Assembly (NCBI GenBank): GCA_015179045.1
Contig: WHUZ01000009.1
Coordinates: forward strand, 868,001-932,000
Source of the DNA: Kalaharituber pfeilii
Lineage: Eukaryota; Ascomycota; Pezizomycetes; Pezizales; Pezizaceae
DNA: 64,000 bases
Direction: 5' to 3'
Under the pieces are notes generated by a model. The model had not been told where the DNA came from. It did not search any database and worked only from the letters and a program-made list of their open reading frames with translations. Below, one piece after another: positions 52,699-64,000 of the stretch. Each line of letters starts with the position of its first letter. Within the stretch, counting starts at the first letter, position 1. Made by a program: the position numbers and the translations under genes.

Positions 52699-55055
52699 GC
52701 TAGCGCTCAAGACTCATGTAGAGTCAGAACATCTTACCTGTCCAAGATTTCAGGCTGAGCCCAAAAGTTGGAGTAGGTGGTGGTTCCCTAACGCATATAT
52801 TGGTAAATGCATTTTTGCTATTAATGGTATTTCTTGAACAAATATAGAGTTACGTTTGATTTTGGTACATTGAAAATTTATCTTACAAACCAGAGTGAGA
52901 TGTTGCAACTTAGAAAGTTCTATCATCTGCATCCTCAATGAACAAATGATTCCAGGAAGGTAGTAGTGCATGTAGAGTTATACGCGCTGCATCGGCCCTC
53001 TTTCCGCGACTGCAAACATACAATATGAGGACGATGGATAGCACCATCCTCGTTGTACAGTGTTGGTTGGTTGAGACCATATGCGTAGACTGCCGTCATC
53101 ATAAACTACCAGAAGGAGGTTTGGAAGGTAGTACACAAAATACAGGATACAGGACTTGGACCTAAATAGAGTTGTGGTCAAAGATCAATGTGATTATTTA
53201 CTCATGTTGTGGATTTCTGGTTTACCTATTAGCTTGTTTCTGTGTTTTTCGTTTCATTTCGTTTTTGTTTGAGCGGGTGAGCTGCGAAAAGCGTTTCAAG
53301 TTGAGGAGTGTACCAATCAAGAATAATAGTATAAAAGTAAACCCTGAAGTTACATATGAAACACGTTGATTACACAGGGAAGTTTCTTTTCTCATTGATA
53401 GGCCAGGCCGGCTTAGATATGTTTTGGATGGTACGAATCCCTTGTTATTGGAGTACAATCCAAGGCAACCCTGCGAACCTAAGCTCTCCACCTGTCATGG
53501 GCCGATGGCCTCGAGGCTTGGGCGCCTTCGCCGGATCCTGATTACGTGCTTCTTGTTAGGGAATAGCGTGCCCTCGTGCTACCTAAAGTTATTGCAGTCA
53601 GCGTTATCAGGAAGTGTTCGGCCGATCAGGTGCTTAATCATATGCCTTTGGCGCTTCCTAGCTGTCCCTGTGCAACCAGAAATTAGTATTAGATACCCCT
53701 TTGGTTGTTCCCTCGAATGAACTTGCTATCCTAGAGCGTCCTGCCGTAACCTTCTCCAATATATAGTGGTACGATCTATAACCCACCATGTCATGTTCTT
53801 GTAGAGGGACTCGGATGGTGCGCCTTCCAAGACTGCATTATCAACCTTGACCAAGTTAGGCCTAGTGAATGCCCCTCAAACACTTCTGAGCTTGCATAGC
53901 CATCTGAGACATGATACAGATGCAGCAGTCATTCACGGCATGATGTATTCAATAGCTATAGAGAGAGTTGTTCTTAGGACCCAACTATTAGAAATTGGCC
54001 ATTGAATTCTGGTGGTGGATATTCTCAGCCGTGATTCTGGCGCCTTGCTCACTACGTTTATAAGTTTATCGTGTTGACATCTGGGACACTATCAGCTGAA
54101 GATTCTGGTATTCATATACCTTTATTTATACATCTCGCCCACATGTCATGGCTTTTAGAGCTTGCAGTCGAGGCTTCATTACCCTGAATAGTTTTAGCTG
54201 CCGACTGAATCCAATGGTTTTACAACATCGCAGGCCTGCAAGCTTGGACGCAAAAGAAGACCGTAGCCGACATATATGGATACAGTGCCATGGAACTCCA
54301 TGAGCCCAATCGGATCGATCCTTGCGTCAGCATCTTCAAAATGTTTCAGTTGGGGTGTGAGTCTATAGTCAGGCCGGAACGCAACACATTTCGGTAACAT
54401 AGGCGACAGTAGATCAATTTTAAGCTTTCAAGCGGCCCTGACTGTCAGTGGACATCTCAGTTCGTGGATTATGACTGGCCACCTCAAGGTTGCTGTACAA
54501 TTTAAAATAGCAGATACACATTACCTTGCAATTTCGTTATGCCTGTTAGGCTCCAGGTCCACAATCCATACTGGAGTGATGGGTGCAGAAACCTGCCCGG
54601 CAACCGAGGCCGCATCTATTGTTCCTTCGACGAATAAAAGTTCCTCCATTTACCTGTAAAAACACCACACGAGCACCCTATGATCTCGTACGTGTCTCAT
54701 GCCAGGCAGGGTGGGCCTACAGAGGCGCAAAACTAGATTTGCTCTTTGGACAGCTCCTGATTCTGCCCAATGTGTAATTTTCAAGGCAATGCCGACGCCC
54801 GTATCATCTGGAAGCAAGCTCATGTTCATGACCGGTTACGATGAGCACGGGAAGCAGATATGGCCCTACCTGCCCCAAGCTCATGAGAAGTTCGAGGGGT
54901 ATATATTGTAGGACCCATCCTAGGATCAATGAATGGATAGTGTGGTCTCTCAAACATATAGCTCCATTCCTACGATCCCCCACACACATAGCTAAGGCAC
55001 AAATACAAATCAACTCCTTCAAGAAAACACCTTCGAAGAACCTCCTACACAAAAA
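52699..55055. other. Intergenic, no supported gene
   Basis: Short ORFs with no domain. The plus-strand segment 54771-54911 (GSKLMFMTGYDEHGKQIWPY) is coding-like but isolated. Confidence 0.3.
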
Positions 55056-55319
55056 ATGAATTCCGATGCAAATTCGGACTGCAACGCTTCTGAGACTAAT
55101 ACCTCCAATACCAGTGGTAGCATTAGCAACTCCACTAGTGCCCCTAATACTAACGGTAGCAATGGCAACTCCATGTCTACCACCACTACTAACATTGCCT
55201 CAGGCACTTCAAATCCTTCCTCCAACGGATGCGAACACTGCTATGGTTATAAGCATGTGAAGAAGCTGAAGGGAAGGAGATGTTATTACTGTAATAGGGT
55301 TATTTGGGGAGAGATTTGA
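55056..55319 (+). CDS. Possible small zinc-ribbon protein (87 aa)
   Basis: The ATG is in a favourable context (AAAAAATGAA). Residues 1-57 are almost only Ser, Thr, Asn and Gly. The last 30 form a compact Cys motif, CEHC...GRRCYYCNRVIWGEI (CX2C-X13-CX2C), which could bind one zinc as a treble-clef or zinc ribbon. No intron is needed. Low complexity can make random ORFs, so this is a candidate only. No family was recognised. Confidence 0.4.
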   Translation: MNSDANSDCNASETNTSNTSGSISNSTSAPNTNGSNGNSMSTTTTNIASGTSNPSSNGCEHCYGYKHVKKLKGRRCYYCNRVIWGEI

Positions 55320-56943
55320 TTTTATCTCTTGAACAACTAAGATAGGAATCTTGGATAGATCAAAGTCGGAATTGAAACGAATAAGCAGAGAATGATGAGG
55401 GGAGAGTTTTGAAGCAAGGATCCGCTAGAGAAGAATGAGGGAGTACTTGTGATAATTTGAATTTAAGTTTGTCTTTTATTTGCAATTTTCATCTTCATGT
55501 CAGGGAGCTGGAATATTATTTAGTCCAAGAATCTCAATTCTATCTCAACTTAGATGCAAAGAAAGTGTTACGAATATATACAATGTTGGCTCCTCCACAT
55601 CCTGTTGAGCGTTTTCAAAAGCGTCGTGTTGTGCCCTGCAATAACAATGTATTGCAGTTTGAGGCTCCGGAGTTACTCGCTTTAACATGCTCAAATGGGA
55701 ATAGAAATCTTGCTGATCACCCAACTGGGTGGGATTTGAGCCTCATGACATCCGGGATTGGACGACATACCAACACAACGCACTCTTCTCCTGCAGATAT
55801 TCAGCCTCCCTAGTTACAATTACATCCCAACGATGCGGTGTCAGGGCTAATACGTTGACGATTGGTAGTCTTCAGTTGCCTTGTTCTGTCTCGTGAGTAG
55901 TGCCAGCTTTTGTCTGATTGAGTATCTCACGTGGTTGTATAGGGCCTCTAGGTTTCACTTTGCTTTCGGAGGCTAGATGATATAATAATCGACTGTGGAA
56001 TCTGAAGAATGTTTCTTCGTTGGTGTTGCAATTGGCCAAGAGGCTACTATATAGTAGATCATGTTGTTCTGCCTACCGCCTTGCACTTTTCATGCTTCTT
56101 ATATTAATGGGTTGTTGGTGGTCGATCAGCACGGGACTATATCGACCTCAACCAAGACTCCCTGGCACACACTTGGAGAACCGGGGAACAGCGCGTGCGA
56201 CTCCATGTTTCATGCAATACCTTCGCTTGGCATCTGCGGCTGCGGAGAACGTTCTTTCTATCAGGAGATATAAAAATTTCGAAATCCACCAGTCCAAAAG
56301 CTTTACTGGAGATTATTCTCTCAACCTCTTCCATTCAATCGTACCAATTGCCAAGCATAGCGTTGATAGTATGATCATATAAGTAGCTAGCTTCTTCATT
56401 TAATATGCATTCATGGAATATTTATCAACCGTACAATAGCTCCAATAAGCACGCCCACACAATCGTTGCTACCGCCCTTAGTTACCTTCTCAATGGCAGG
56501 AAAGTTCCCCCAGTTTGTTTGAATCCTAGTTTAATCCATTAGTCTCTATTGAAATCTTATACCTAGGCCTCTTCTCCTCTTCTTGAATCTCTACATGAGT
56601 TGAATCTCCGAACACTGAACCAGTCATGGCTGGCACTGCACTAACCAACGAATGATGACAATACATAGATATATATAAAAAAAAAATTGCATTTAGAAAT
56701 TTCCTCGTCACTCGGAAACACCATATGATATACCTATTCAAACATTACCAACGCAGACATGCATTGTTACAGAGAGCAATACAGAAAGCATCGAAATTAA
56801 AAGTGCACCATCAGATATGAAAATCCCAACATTGATAACGAAAATAAATAAAAATAAAACCAATGCATACACAGAAGAATTAGCAATCATTACAGAAAAA
56901 CCAATTCCCTTTCACATTCTTTTGATCCCGTGCTCTCAACACT
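55320..56943. other. Intergenic, no supported gene
   Basis: An open frame at 55457-55813 (+, first ATG 55582) has coding-like composition but no motif. The segment just left of 56944 is the 3' flank of the P450 gene and is A-rich. Confidence 0.3.
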
Positions 56944-58763
56944 TCATTCTACAATCCTCCTCTTAAACTCTATAACCGGTCCTTCCTTCCTAGCCGTGAA
57001 GTGATCAAATATCCTGTACTCCTCCTCAATGCCTCCCTCTCCTTCCCAGCGGTACCCCCCCCTCCAGCACTCACTCTTTCCTTCCACTCCTTCGACTCCT
57101 TCTACATCCCAACCCCACATCATCCTGCCGAGAACGAGCCTCATCTCCATCATCGCCAAGCTCTTACCGATGCATCCCCGACTCCCGATGCTGAACGGGG
57201 TGAACGCCGCCCTCGCCTTCTCCGTGCTTTCCTCTGTGCCCTGTCCTTCACCCCGAGGATCCTCATGCGGCAATAGCCATCTCTCAGGAGTATACTTGTA
57301 TGGCTCTGGATAATATTCCGGGTGGTGGTGGATGGAATAGATATTCACTCCCAAAACGGTACCTTGTGGGAAATAGTACTTTCCAAAACCCTTCTCCACT
57401 GGTCCGTCTTTGGAACAATCAATTGTCAGTCCTGCTGGCGCAATCACCTCCCTTGGAAGAAGTCCAGGCACTGGAGGACACATGCGCAATCCCTCCTCAA
57501 TACAGGCTCGGAGATAAACACAGTCAGTCAATTCCTTTCCAGACACAATATCCTCGATCCTGTCAAACTTTCCCCTGACTTCCTCCTGAATCTTCTTTAG
57601 CTTCTCTGGGTTCTTGGTTAGGTAGTACAATGTTGCCGCGAGAGCAGTCGAGGTAGTGTCGGAACCAGCAATCATCAGGACATTGGCTTCACCCCAGAGT
57701 TCGACGGTTTCAAATCCTTTCCCAGTTTCAGGGTCTACAGCTTGGAGGAGGTAGTGGAAAAAGTCGCGCTTGTCAGCGTCCTGGCCAGACTTGTGCAACT
57801 CCATGCGTTCATTTGCACACGCCCGAGAGTGGAGGATAAAGCGCCAGCGTTCACCAGCGATGGTGGGGAAAAGGAGTTTTGAGAGGCCAAGAGTGGATAG
57901 TGGTAGATAATGCCCGCACTATGACAACGCAAAAAGTCAGCTCAATTCCTTCATGGAAAGACAGGGCAGAATCTCACAATATGATGGTTATGTGCAGCAT
58001 TGTCAATCAGTCTCTCGACAAACCTCTGGCTGCTATCCACCAACATGCCAAATGCCTTTCCAAAACACAATTCCCCAAGGACATCAAAAGTCAACCAAGA
58101 GAACATTTCTCCCATGTCCAATCCCTTCCTCCCACCCTTTCCGGCATACAAATCCTCGCCAACCTTGCCCTTAGCCATTCTCTCATCCAGCTTCTCAAAG
58201 AAGACATTAATATTCTTTAACATAAGTCCCTCAAGACCTTTCAATGCATTTTCACTAAACGCCTGCGACAGAACTCTCCGCTTGCGTGCATGTTCAGCCT
58301 TGTCAATCGAGTTATGGGTGTTGTGGACGCCCTTGACTGCAGGAAAAGCCTTGTAGAAATCAGACTTGCGGACGTTTCGTGCGTTCAGACCGTGTCCATA
58401 GACCTCTTTTAGCGCAGTGGCGGTGTTGATTGAGACGGCATTCGGAGCCCAACGGACCACGGGGCCATACTTCATGTGCAGGCGGTGCAGGAAGAGGTGG
58501 CGATCACCTTTATAGGCGTGCCATGTCGCATGAAGAGGAGTAATCTTTGAAAGAAGCGGACCAGGGTATCGTGAGAGGGGATGAAAATAGACTCGGTAGA
58601 GGCAGACGCTGACAAGAGCAGTGAGAAGAGCGGTGGCGGTGTAGAGGAGAGTAATAGAAATGTTCGATGGGGAAGGCAGCCTGACCGAAAGGGGATGAGA
58701 AAGAAAGTGCCCGATGTGGGTTGAGGCGAGCTGAGTAGGTAACGAAGAGGTGAAGCCGTCCAT
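56944..58763 (-). CDS. Cytochrome P450 monooxygenase
   Basis: Two exons, 58763-57978 and 57918-56944, separated by a 59-nt intron (GTGAGA...CATAG), give 586 aa. The ATG at 58763 was chosen because the longer frame starts with GTG and only adds 16 residues. An N-terminal membrane anchor (ITLLYTATALLTALVSVCLY) is followed by the FHPLSRYPGP hinge, as in ER-bound microsomal P450s. The I-helix AGSDTT is at 346-351, EGLR (ExxR) at 404-407, PERW at 473-476, and the heme loop FSIGSRGCIG has Cys511 as thiolate ligand. All landmarks are intact, so an active heme enzyme using NADPH-P450 reductase is expected. Spacing and the YFHPL motif resemble the large fungal CYP group that includes isotrichodermin hydroxylase. 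The substrate is unknown. Confidence 0.92.
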
Positions 58764-59107
58764 TATGGGAAGCTTTTTATGTGGGGAGAGGCTCGGGGAG
58801 ACTCTGACCACGGAGCGGTGATCGCAAAGTCTATGCTATGTTTTTGCACTGCGCCTGATGAATTCTGGATATTTTCGCTATTCAATCGTATAACTTCTTC
58901 TCCACCCCTGATGATGACGTTCTGAAGAATCAATTCAGGACAGCTGAGTATTTGAGTGCTAGTGCGAGCTTGCCAAAGCTTTGTCACGCATTCCTACAGA
59001 ATCAATTATCAATTAGTATTCGATTTGGTCAAGGACATCAAATCATGCATTCAATCCTCCATCATTAACGTCATGCCTCCGTCAGCACTCCAGACCCATT
59101 CGTCCAG
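58764..59107. other. Presumed promoter region of the P450 gene
   Basis: About 340 bases separate the P450 start from the candidate gene upstream. No individual regulatory element could be assigned. Confidence 0.35.
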
Positions 59108-59109
59108 TC

Positions 59110-59990
59110 AATCCCCACAATCTAAGAACAGCTTTGAGTACTCACCAAGAGGAATTTTGGAGCCCTTCACAATGCAGAGTGCGTTGGCAAAGTGCAGGAC
59201 AATAATACACGAACAAAACCTGTCGAAGTTTTGGAGTTCTTCGCAAGTTTCGAACCTGGGTTCCGAACTATTCCAATCAGGAGTATGATCGCCGTTGGCT
59301 CGAGTACAGATAAAGAAGCAAGACGAGGAAAGGTACCAGAACAAGGTCTAGGGAAGAGGGCACCTGTCTCGAAGTTCTTGCGTCGGAAGATCCAGAGTTT
59401 ATATACCTCCCCCTTCGAGTCCCCCGCCCCGCTCTCAGCCTTCTGTCCCTGTACATCTGTGCATGGAAAGTCAAACCCCGAAACCAACCGACCGCCGACC
59501 TGCCCAGTCTTTGTGTGAATGAGGTGCACAAGGCATGCTGTGATGGGGACGAGAGCATGCTGTGACCCGTCTATACGCACATAGGTTTGAGCCTTATCAA
59601 CAACAGTGTTGAAACCCAATCAAGATCGTTCATTGCTCTACAGCTGTTTCTTCGATATTCTACCAACAGACCATTGTACGGGGACAGCAAAACAAGGCAA
59701 ACTGGAGTTCATCCATATATCACCAACCATAAAAAATCTTTTGTCTCATGTTATACACCGTCAACGTACATTCTAGTGCACTCAATCGCTCCTCCCCCTT
59801 CTTTACTTCGACCTCCTCCTGATGATCTATCGCTTTCCTCCCCCGAACTCACATCCGACACAAACCGGGCATGCAGCTTCAAGTAAGCAGCGAACCCCTG
59901 TCCATTAGATGCAGATGCACAGACGTCATTGCACGACCCCAAACCCTGATTAGCTGGACTTTACCGCATTCGGCTTGGCACTATCTGGGG
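59110..59990 (-). CDS. Possible multi-exon gene, unknown function
   Basis: The minus strand has three coding-like pieces. 59942-59760 reads NGQGFAAYLKLHARFVSD, 59619-59352 reads TYVRIDGSQHALVPITACLV and then HTKTGQVGGRLVSGFDFPCT, and about 59270-59150 reads ETCEELQNFDRFCSCIIVLH with a GTGAGT donor after IPLG. No piece begins with a clear ATG, and the splice pattern was not resolved. The frames are long and compositionally plausible, but I recognise no domain. It is transcribed towards the P450, in the same direction. Confidence 0.3.
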
Positions 59991-62112
59991 CTGCGGCTGG
60001 ATGCGGGTACATAGGTAACTCGTTATAAAATCATTGCCATTTTGTTTTGATGATTATGTGCAACGAAATGGACGCTCAAGCGACTAGGTTCGAGTAAACT
60101 TTTCAGTTGAAAAAGAAAAAAAAGACGTGTCAAAACTTTGAGACTGAAATAAATTACAGTTCCGCGGTCGAGAGACGAAGTTTTGTATACCACACTGTGC
60201 AAGCATGTGGAATTACAACTTTGCGGTGATTTGAAAGATCATGCACTCGCCCGCCAGACAATGAGGTTCCACGAAAAGCTGTATTCCGCTGACAATGTCT
60301 CCCATTTCGTTGAATGAATCATGATGCCAATCCACGCCCTCCCAATCTAAATATTTCCAATTGCATGCCAATTGCCCATTATCTAACTTTATCCATAGAG
60401 TTTTCCAGTTGAGCAGGTGACATGCGCATGAAGTTTGACATTAAAGAATACATCTTACATTTCAATCCATATGCATAAAAATATAAATTGGCTACAGTTA
60501 CCTATTTGGTGAAGATATTGATAGCATAAATTAGTGCTATGAAAGGACAGTACAATCTTTGTTTAACCCTTTACCCATTTACCTGCTCTGCCAACCACTA
60601 TTCCCTTTCGCGCACCACCAACTTTAACCCGAGATAAGAAGTGTGCTCTATGGATACATAAAGTATTGTACGTAATCACTGAATGGAGAGCACTTATCAA
60701 CCTAAAATCAGAAGCTATCTCTCCTTCTTCTTTATTCACAAAGCACTGCAGGTTATACGCGGGTACATCCGGCATTGCGCCATCTGCAAACCTTGAGCAC
60801 CCCCACAGTGGGCGGCATGTGCACCAATACCTATGGATCTGATCAGATCAATCTCACCTCAGCCGCATTTTCCTCCGCTCGTTGCCGACAGCGGAGTGGC
60901 CTGATAAGCTTTGTTAGTATCTCCTTCACGTGTAGTGCTTGATAAGAAAAAAGTTAAATATGCATAATAGTAAAAATACAAAACAACTGTGGTAGATCGA
61001 GCAATTTATGAATAACTCTTATTCATTGGTAAGTAACAATAGGCTTACTTAAATCTCACGCTACCAGTCACGATTATCGAAAGGGATTGCATTCTCTCTA
61101 GCTTACCTACTTACGTAGTGCGTCGGCACATCATGTGATGCTGGATTCCACTGCTTCATTGTCAAAGAAATTGTTCATTGATGAATGGACATTGTATCCT
61201 AACCAATAGCCACTGAGACAATTTATTGTATTAGTACTCCATGAATGGTATTGTGCACTCGTGTTATCCATCATACGTTCAGCTCCCGGTCTTGAGCTTC
61301 TTACTTTTCCTTCGATCTCTTTCAACTCTCTCCGTGCAATACAATTACCCCTAAAGGTAAACTGACCGGTACAGCTGTAGCCCGTATCATCAACAAGTAA
61401 CATGCTACCCGTAGAAATAACTTCAACACCTACTATTCCATACATAAGTAGGTAATAGACCAGTTACATACCCTCGCATACCATCACTAGTTGTCCATAT
61501 ATCAACCTCCGCAAGAGCCGAAAAGCAAATGGGTTATACATACTTTTTGCAGGGTTATAGAGCAGAGTAGATACGATTCTAATAGCGTCAGTGCATTTGG
61601 ATAAGCGGGAGTCAACAAATTTGAGAAAGTTACACAGTTTGTTGTATGTTGAAAAGAGGAATCAAGTAAGTCCGAGAATGGGGCAGGGGATCAATGATAA
61701 ACGGTTCTTACATTTTAAAGTGGAAAGAAAGAGAATACACCAAAGTACTCACGTATCAAATACCTAGTCTTGTTCCTTCTTCCTCCAAGATTTCCTGTTC
61801 ACTTTATTCCCCCACAAGACAAAATTTGCTGCACGGTGATTGAGCTACGAGGGGTTGGACACGGCGGTTACCCGCGACCAGATCTGCCAGGAACCATTAC
61901 CAATGAGAAAACAGCACCACCAACCCAACACGACACAACAATCCACCAAAGGAATATATATTCTAGAAGGTAAATTGGTGTCCTTTCGATCCTAGTCATA
62001 CCTTGAATGAAAAGACAAAAATTCGGGCGCACAAAGGTGGTATGTATCTGTATGTGTGTAAAAATGAATTTAAGGGAGCGGAAGTGGCGAACTCTTAGTT
62101 CAACGAGACATA
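59991..62112. other. Intergenic, no supported gene
   Basis: AT-rich DNA with only short ORFs. No repeat boundary was recognised. Confidence 0.35.
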
Positions 62113-62715
62113 CAGGTCACCCTGGCTATAACGAAGGCCAAGAATCTGACCAGTTTTCTTCACTATAGCCAGTTTTCACTTATAGTGAGGGGTCACGTGC
62201 TGGCCCCCAAGGTAGGCAGGGGTGAAAAAATTGTCAAATGTGGAAATTTTAAGTGTATGATATTCAGATCTCAAGTGTGAATTCAGTTTCCTTACCAAAC
62301 TGCCAATATCATGTCTTCTCGACACTGCTTTGGATGCCCAGCTCTAAAGGAATAGAAGATATGTCACACTCTCCAGGAAATGGGACAATGCCCAAGAGAG
62401 ATGACTTCTGAAGACTTGTGCAAATTATTTCCTAATCCTGATGGCAAGCTAATGGCATTATAAAAGAAACATGCCTATGATATTAAAGCAGTAGGATACA
62501 CTAAAAAGTTTTTTTTTTCTTTTTTGCATTGAGATATCTTGAATTAAATTACCACTCTGTTAAGCCGATTACATAAGGCAGTACTGAGGCCAACCCCCCC
62601 CCCCCCCCCGGTATTTCACTATAGCAAGTAAACTTTACAATAAATTAGTCCTGAAGAGTTCTTCACTTTCACTATAGCGCTTCTTTTCACTATAGCCAGG
62701 GCGTTTTAGCGACTG
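62113..62715. mobile_element. Second pogo-like element relic, about 600 bp
   Basis: The left end CAGGTCACCCTGGCTATAA follows TA (62111-62112). The right complement CAGTCGCTAAAACGCCCTGG, then CTATAGTGAA, aligns with one gap. Internal CACTATAGC motifs recur near both ends. A C18 run lies at about 62593-62610. The right flank is not TA, so decay or imprecise bounds are likely. Confidence 0.55.
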
Positions 62716-63395
62716 AACAAGAGATCTCCTAGACCTCGTGGAGAACGCTGGAAGAGTGGGATGATATCACTGGTGAAGAGATATTAGAGTCGATAGATTC
62801 TATGCCTCAACGAGTGCAAGCTGTAATCATAGCAAATGGTGGACATACACAATATTTATGCAATGTTGAAATTATTCTCATATTCAGTGAGTCAAATGCA
62901 TTCAAGTTGTTCAATATTGCATCTTACACACCTGAATACAGACCTCTCGCACGGTCTGCCAACACCGCCCCCACCTGCATTACTAAATGCTGGTAACGAG
63001 TACAAGCCTTAGCTTTTTTGCATTTTGGACCAGTCATCAATTGCCGGCCACAAATGGCTAAACATACAGAAATGTACGAATGTTCCACTTACCTTACCGT
63101 AGATAATTGATGACCACCACTATTATATGGGTGGACGAGAACAGTTCTTAAATCTCGGAAACAACACCAGGGCAAAAGCTCTTCGATATCGATCCTCAAC
63201 TCTGTATCCTCAAAGCCCAACTGATCGATTCTATTTTCCGTTTCATTACATGAAATCTATTTCAATCGTCACGCAATTCCATCAGTCATCAATGCATCTA
63301 TCCACGTTCAAACGTCCCATCTCCTATTTCATTGACATCACGCTTCCCTAACCATCCTTTTACCCCTCGATCATCCTAATCACACATCCCCTCCT
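62716..63395. other. Intergenic and 3' flank of the aldo/keto reductase gene
   Basis: No supported ORF. The rightmost part should contain the 3' UTR of the reductase gene. Confidence 0.4.
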
Positions 63396-64000
63396 TTACA
63401 ACCTTTTCACTGACGGAACTGGCTTCGTCCCCGTCGCCTTATCAATCCTCTCCATAATCTCCGGCGTCAATTTCGGCAGCACTGCCAGCGCCTTGATGTT
63501 CTCCGCCACCTGCTCCGGCCTCGAGGCACCCGTGATCGCGCTCGAAACATTCGGATTCTTCAGGACCCAGGCAAGGGCAAGCTGGGCTTGTGTGACCCCG
63601 AGGTCTTGGGCGATCGGCTATATGAAATCCCGTTTAGCAATCATATAGATTTTCCAAGGGAGGGGGATATGAGATTCACCTTTAGCGCCTGCGACACCTC
63701 GATATTCCTCATCATCTCAGGATCCTTATTCTTGAACTTCTCAACCACTGTCGAGATGAATTTATCATTCGCCGAAGACTCAAGCCTTGATCCGCTTGGA
63801 ACAACAAAGTCATCGTACTTGCCGGACAAGAAACCAGACTTGAGGGGCGAAAAGATGGTCAGGCCGAGCCCGTGCTTCTCGTACAGTGGCTCATACTCCT
63901 TCTCGACGCGCTCGCGGGAGGCAATATTATATTGAGGTTGCTCCATCTATGTCACGTGATTAGTGTTGGAACTGTAATGTGGGGGTGGTGCGGGGGTATA
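63396..64000 (-). CDS. Aldo/keto reductase, Kv-beta (AKR6)-like, 3' part only
   Basis: The gene is cut by the window edge. Exon 63946-63680 ([39 protein letters not shown]) joins exon 63617-63396 ([40 protein letters not shown]) across a 62-nt intron in phase 0. The leading Met is internal: a CATAG acceptor precedes it (63947-63951), and the family continues upstream with the TIM-barrel catalytic half (Asp-Tyr-Lys-His), which lies outside the window. The visible part has the NADPH-binding SPLxxGxLxGKY and [13 protein letters not shown] motifs of the potassium-channel beta-subunit-like AKRs. It probably reduces aldehydes or ketones in the cytosol; the substrate is unknown. Confidence 0.9.

Noticed and set aside
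56020..56382. 120-aa plus-strand ORF with a hydrophobic stretch
   Set aside because: It starts with a non-ATG codon and has no family signature. The hydrophobic run alone is weak evidence.
58764..58811. Extended P450 N-terminus from GTG
   Set aside because: A GTG start is not expected in a fungal nuclear gene. The ATG at 58763 directly precedes the normal anchor region.
1..64000. CRISPR arrays, rRNA, tRNA genes, bacterial operons
   Set aside because: No regular spacer-repeat array, no rRNA-like block and no tRNA cloverleaf with a GGTTCRANNCC arm was found. The gene structure is eukaryotic.

Overview
The window is nuclear DNA of a filamentous ascomycete fungus, probably Pezizomycotina. The evidence is a Zn2Cys6 regulator, a LaeA-like methyltransferase and a cytochrome P450, all with short spliceosomal introns (about 50-240 nt, several with GTACGT or GTAAGT donors). 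It also holds Tad/I-like LINE copies with an RNase H domain and many small TIR elements. No rRNA, tRNA or CRISPR was recognised. The exact species cannot be read from the sequence.

Layout. 0.4-9 kb is gene-poor and full of repeats: a 576-bp TA-flanked MITE, a hAT-type MITE with 8-bp TSD, LINE 3'-end copies, a decayed element-borne ORF with a G-tract frameshift, and a possible LTR-element relic. 9.4-12.4 kb holds a five-exon Zn2Cys6 transcription factor. 13-25 kb is a transposon nest: several Tad-like LINE copies, one inserted inside another, plus minute 3'-anchored retroposons. 26 kb carries two adjacent MITEs. 30.3-35.2 kb holds two intact single-exon genes, an 881-aa disordered protein of unknown function (+) and an NAD(P)-binding NmrA-like protein (-). 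38.8-40.7 kb is a broken ankyrin-repeat gene whose middle is inverted. 41.8-42.5 kb is a pogo-type MITE containing a nested 66-bp retroposon. 44.2-44.9 kb contains a probable unrecognised multi-exon gene (-). 47.2-49.05 kb is a 1.87-kb palindromic element. 50.6-52.7 kb is a methyltransferase gene with 9-nt and 18-nt microexons. 56.9-58.8 kb is a P450 gene (-). 63.4 kb to the right edge is the 3' part of an aldo/keto reductase gene (-).

Functional links. The LaeA-like methyltransferase, the P450 and the aldo/keto reductase lie within 14 kb and are classes often seen in fungal secondary metabolism. No backbone synthase is present, so a cluster is only a possibility.

Most unusual observation. 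A set of very short retroposons (about 40-66 bp) consists of little more than a poly-A tail plus 14-45 nt of a LINE-like 3' end. Several have perfect 9-14 bp target-site duplications. The longer copies of one family share a two-stem hairpin whose outer pair changes in a compensatory way between copies, which suggests an RNA structure used for retrotransposition.
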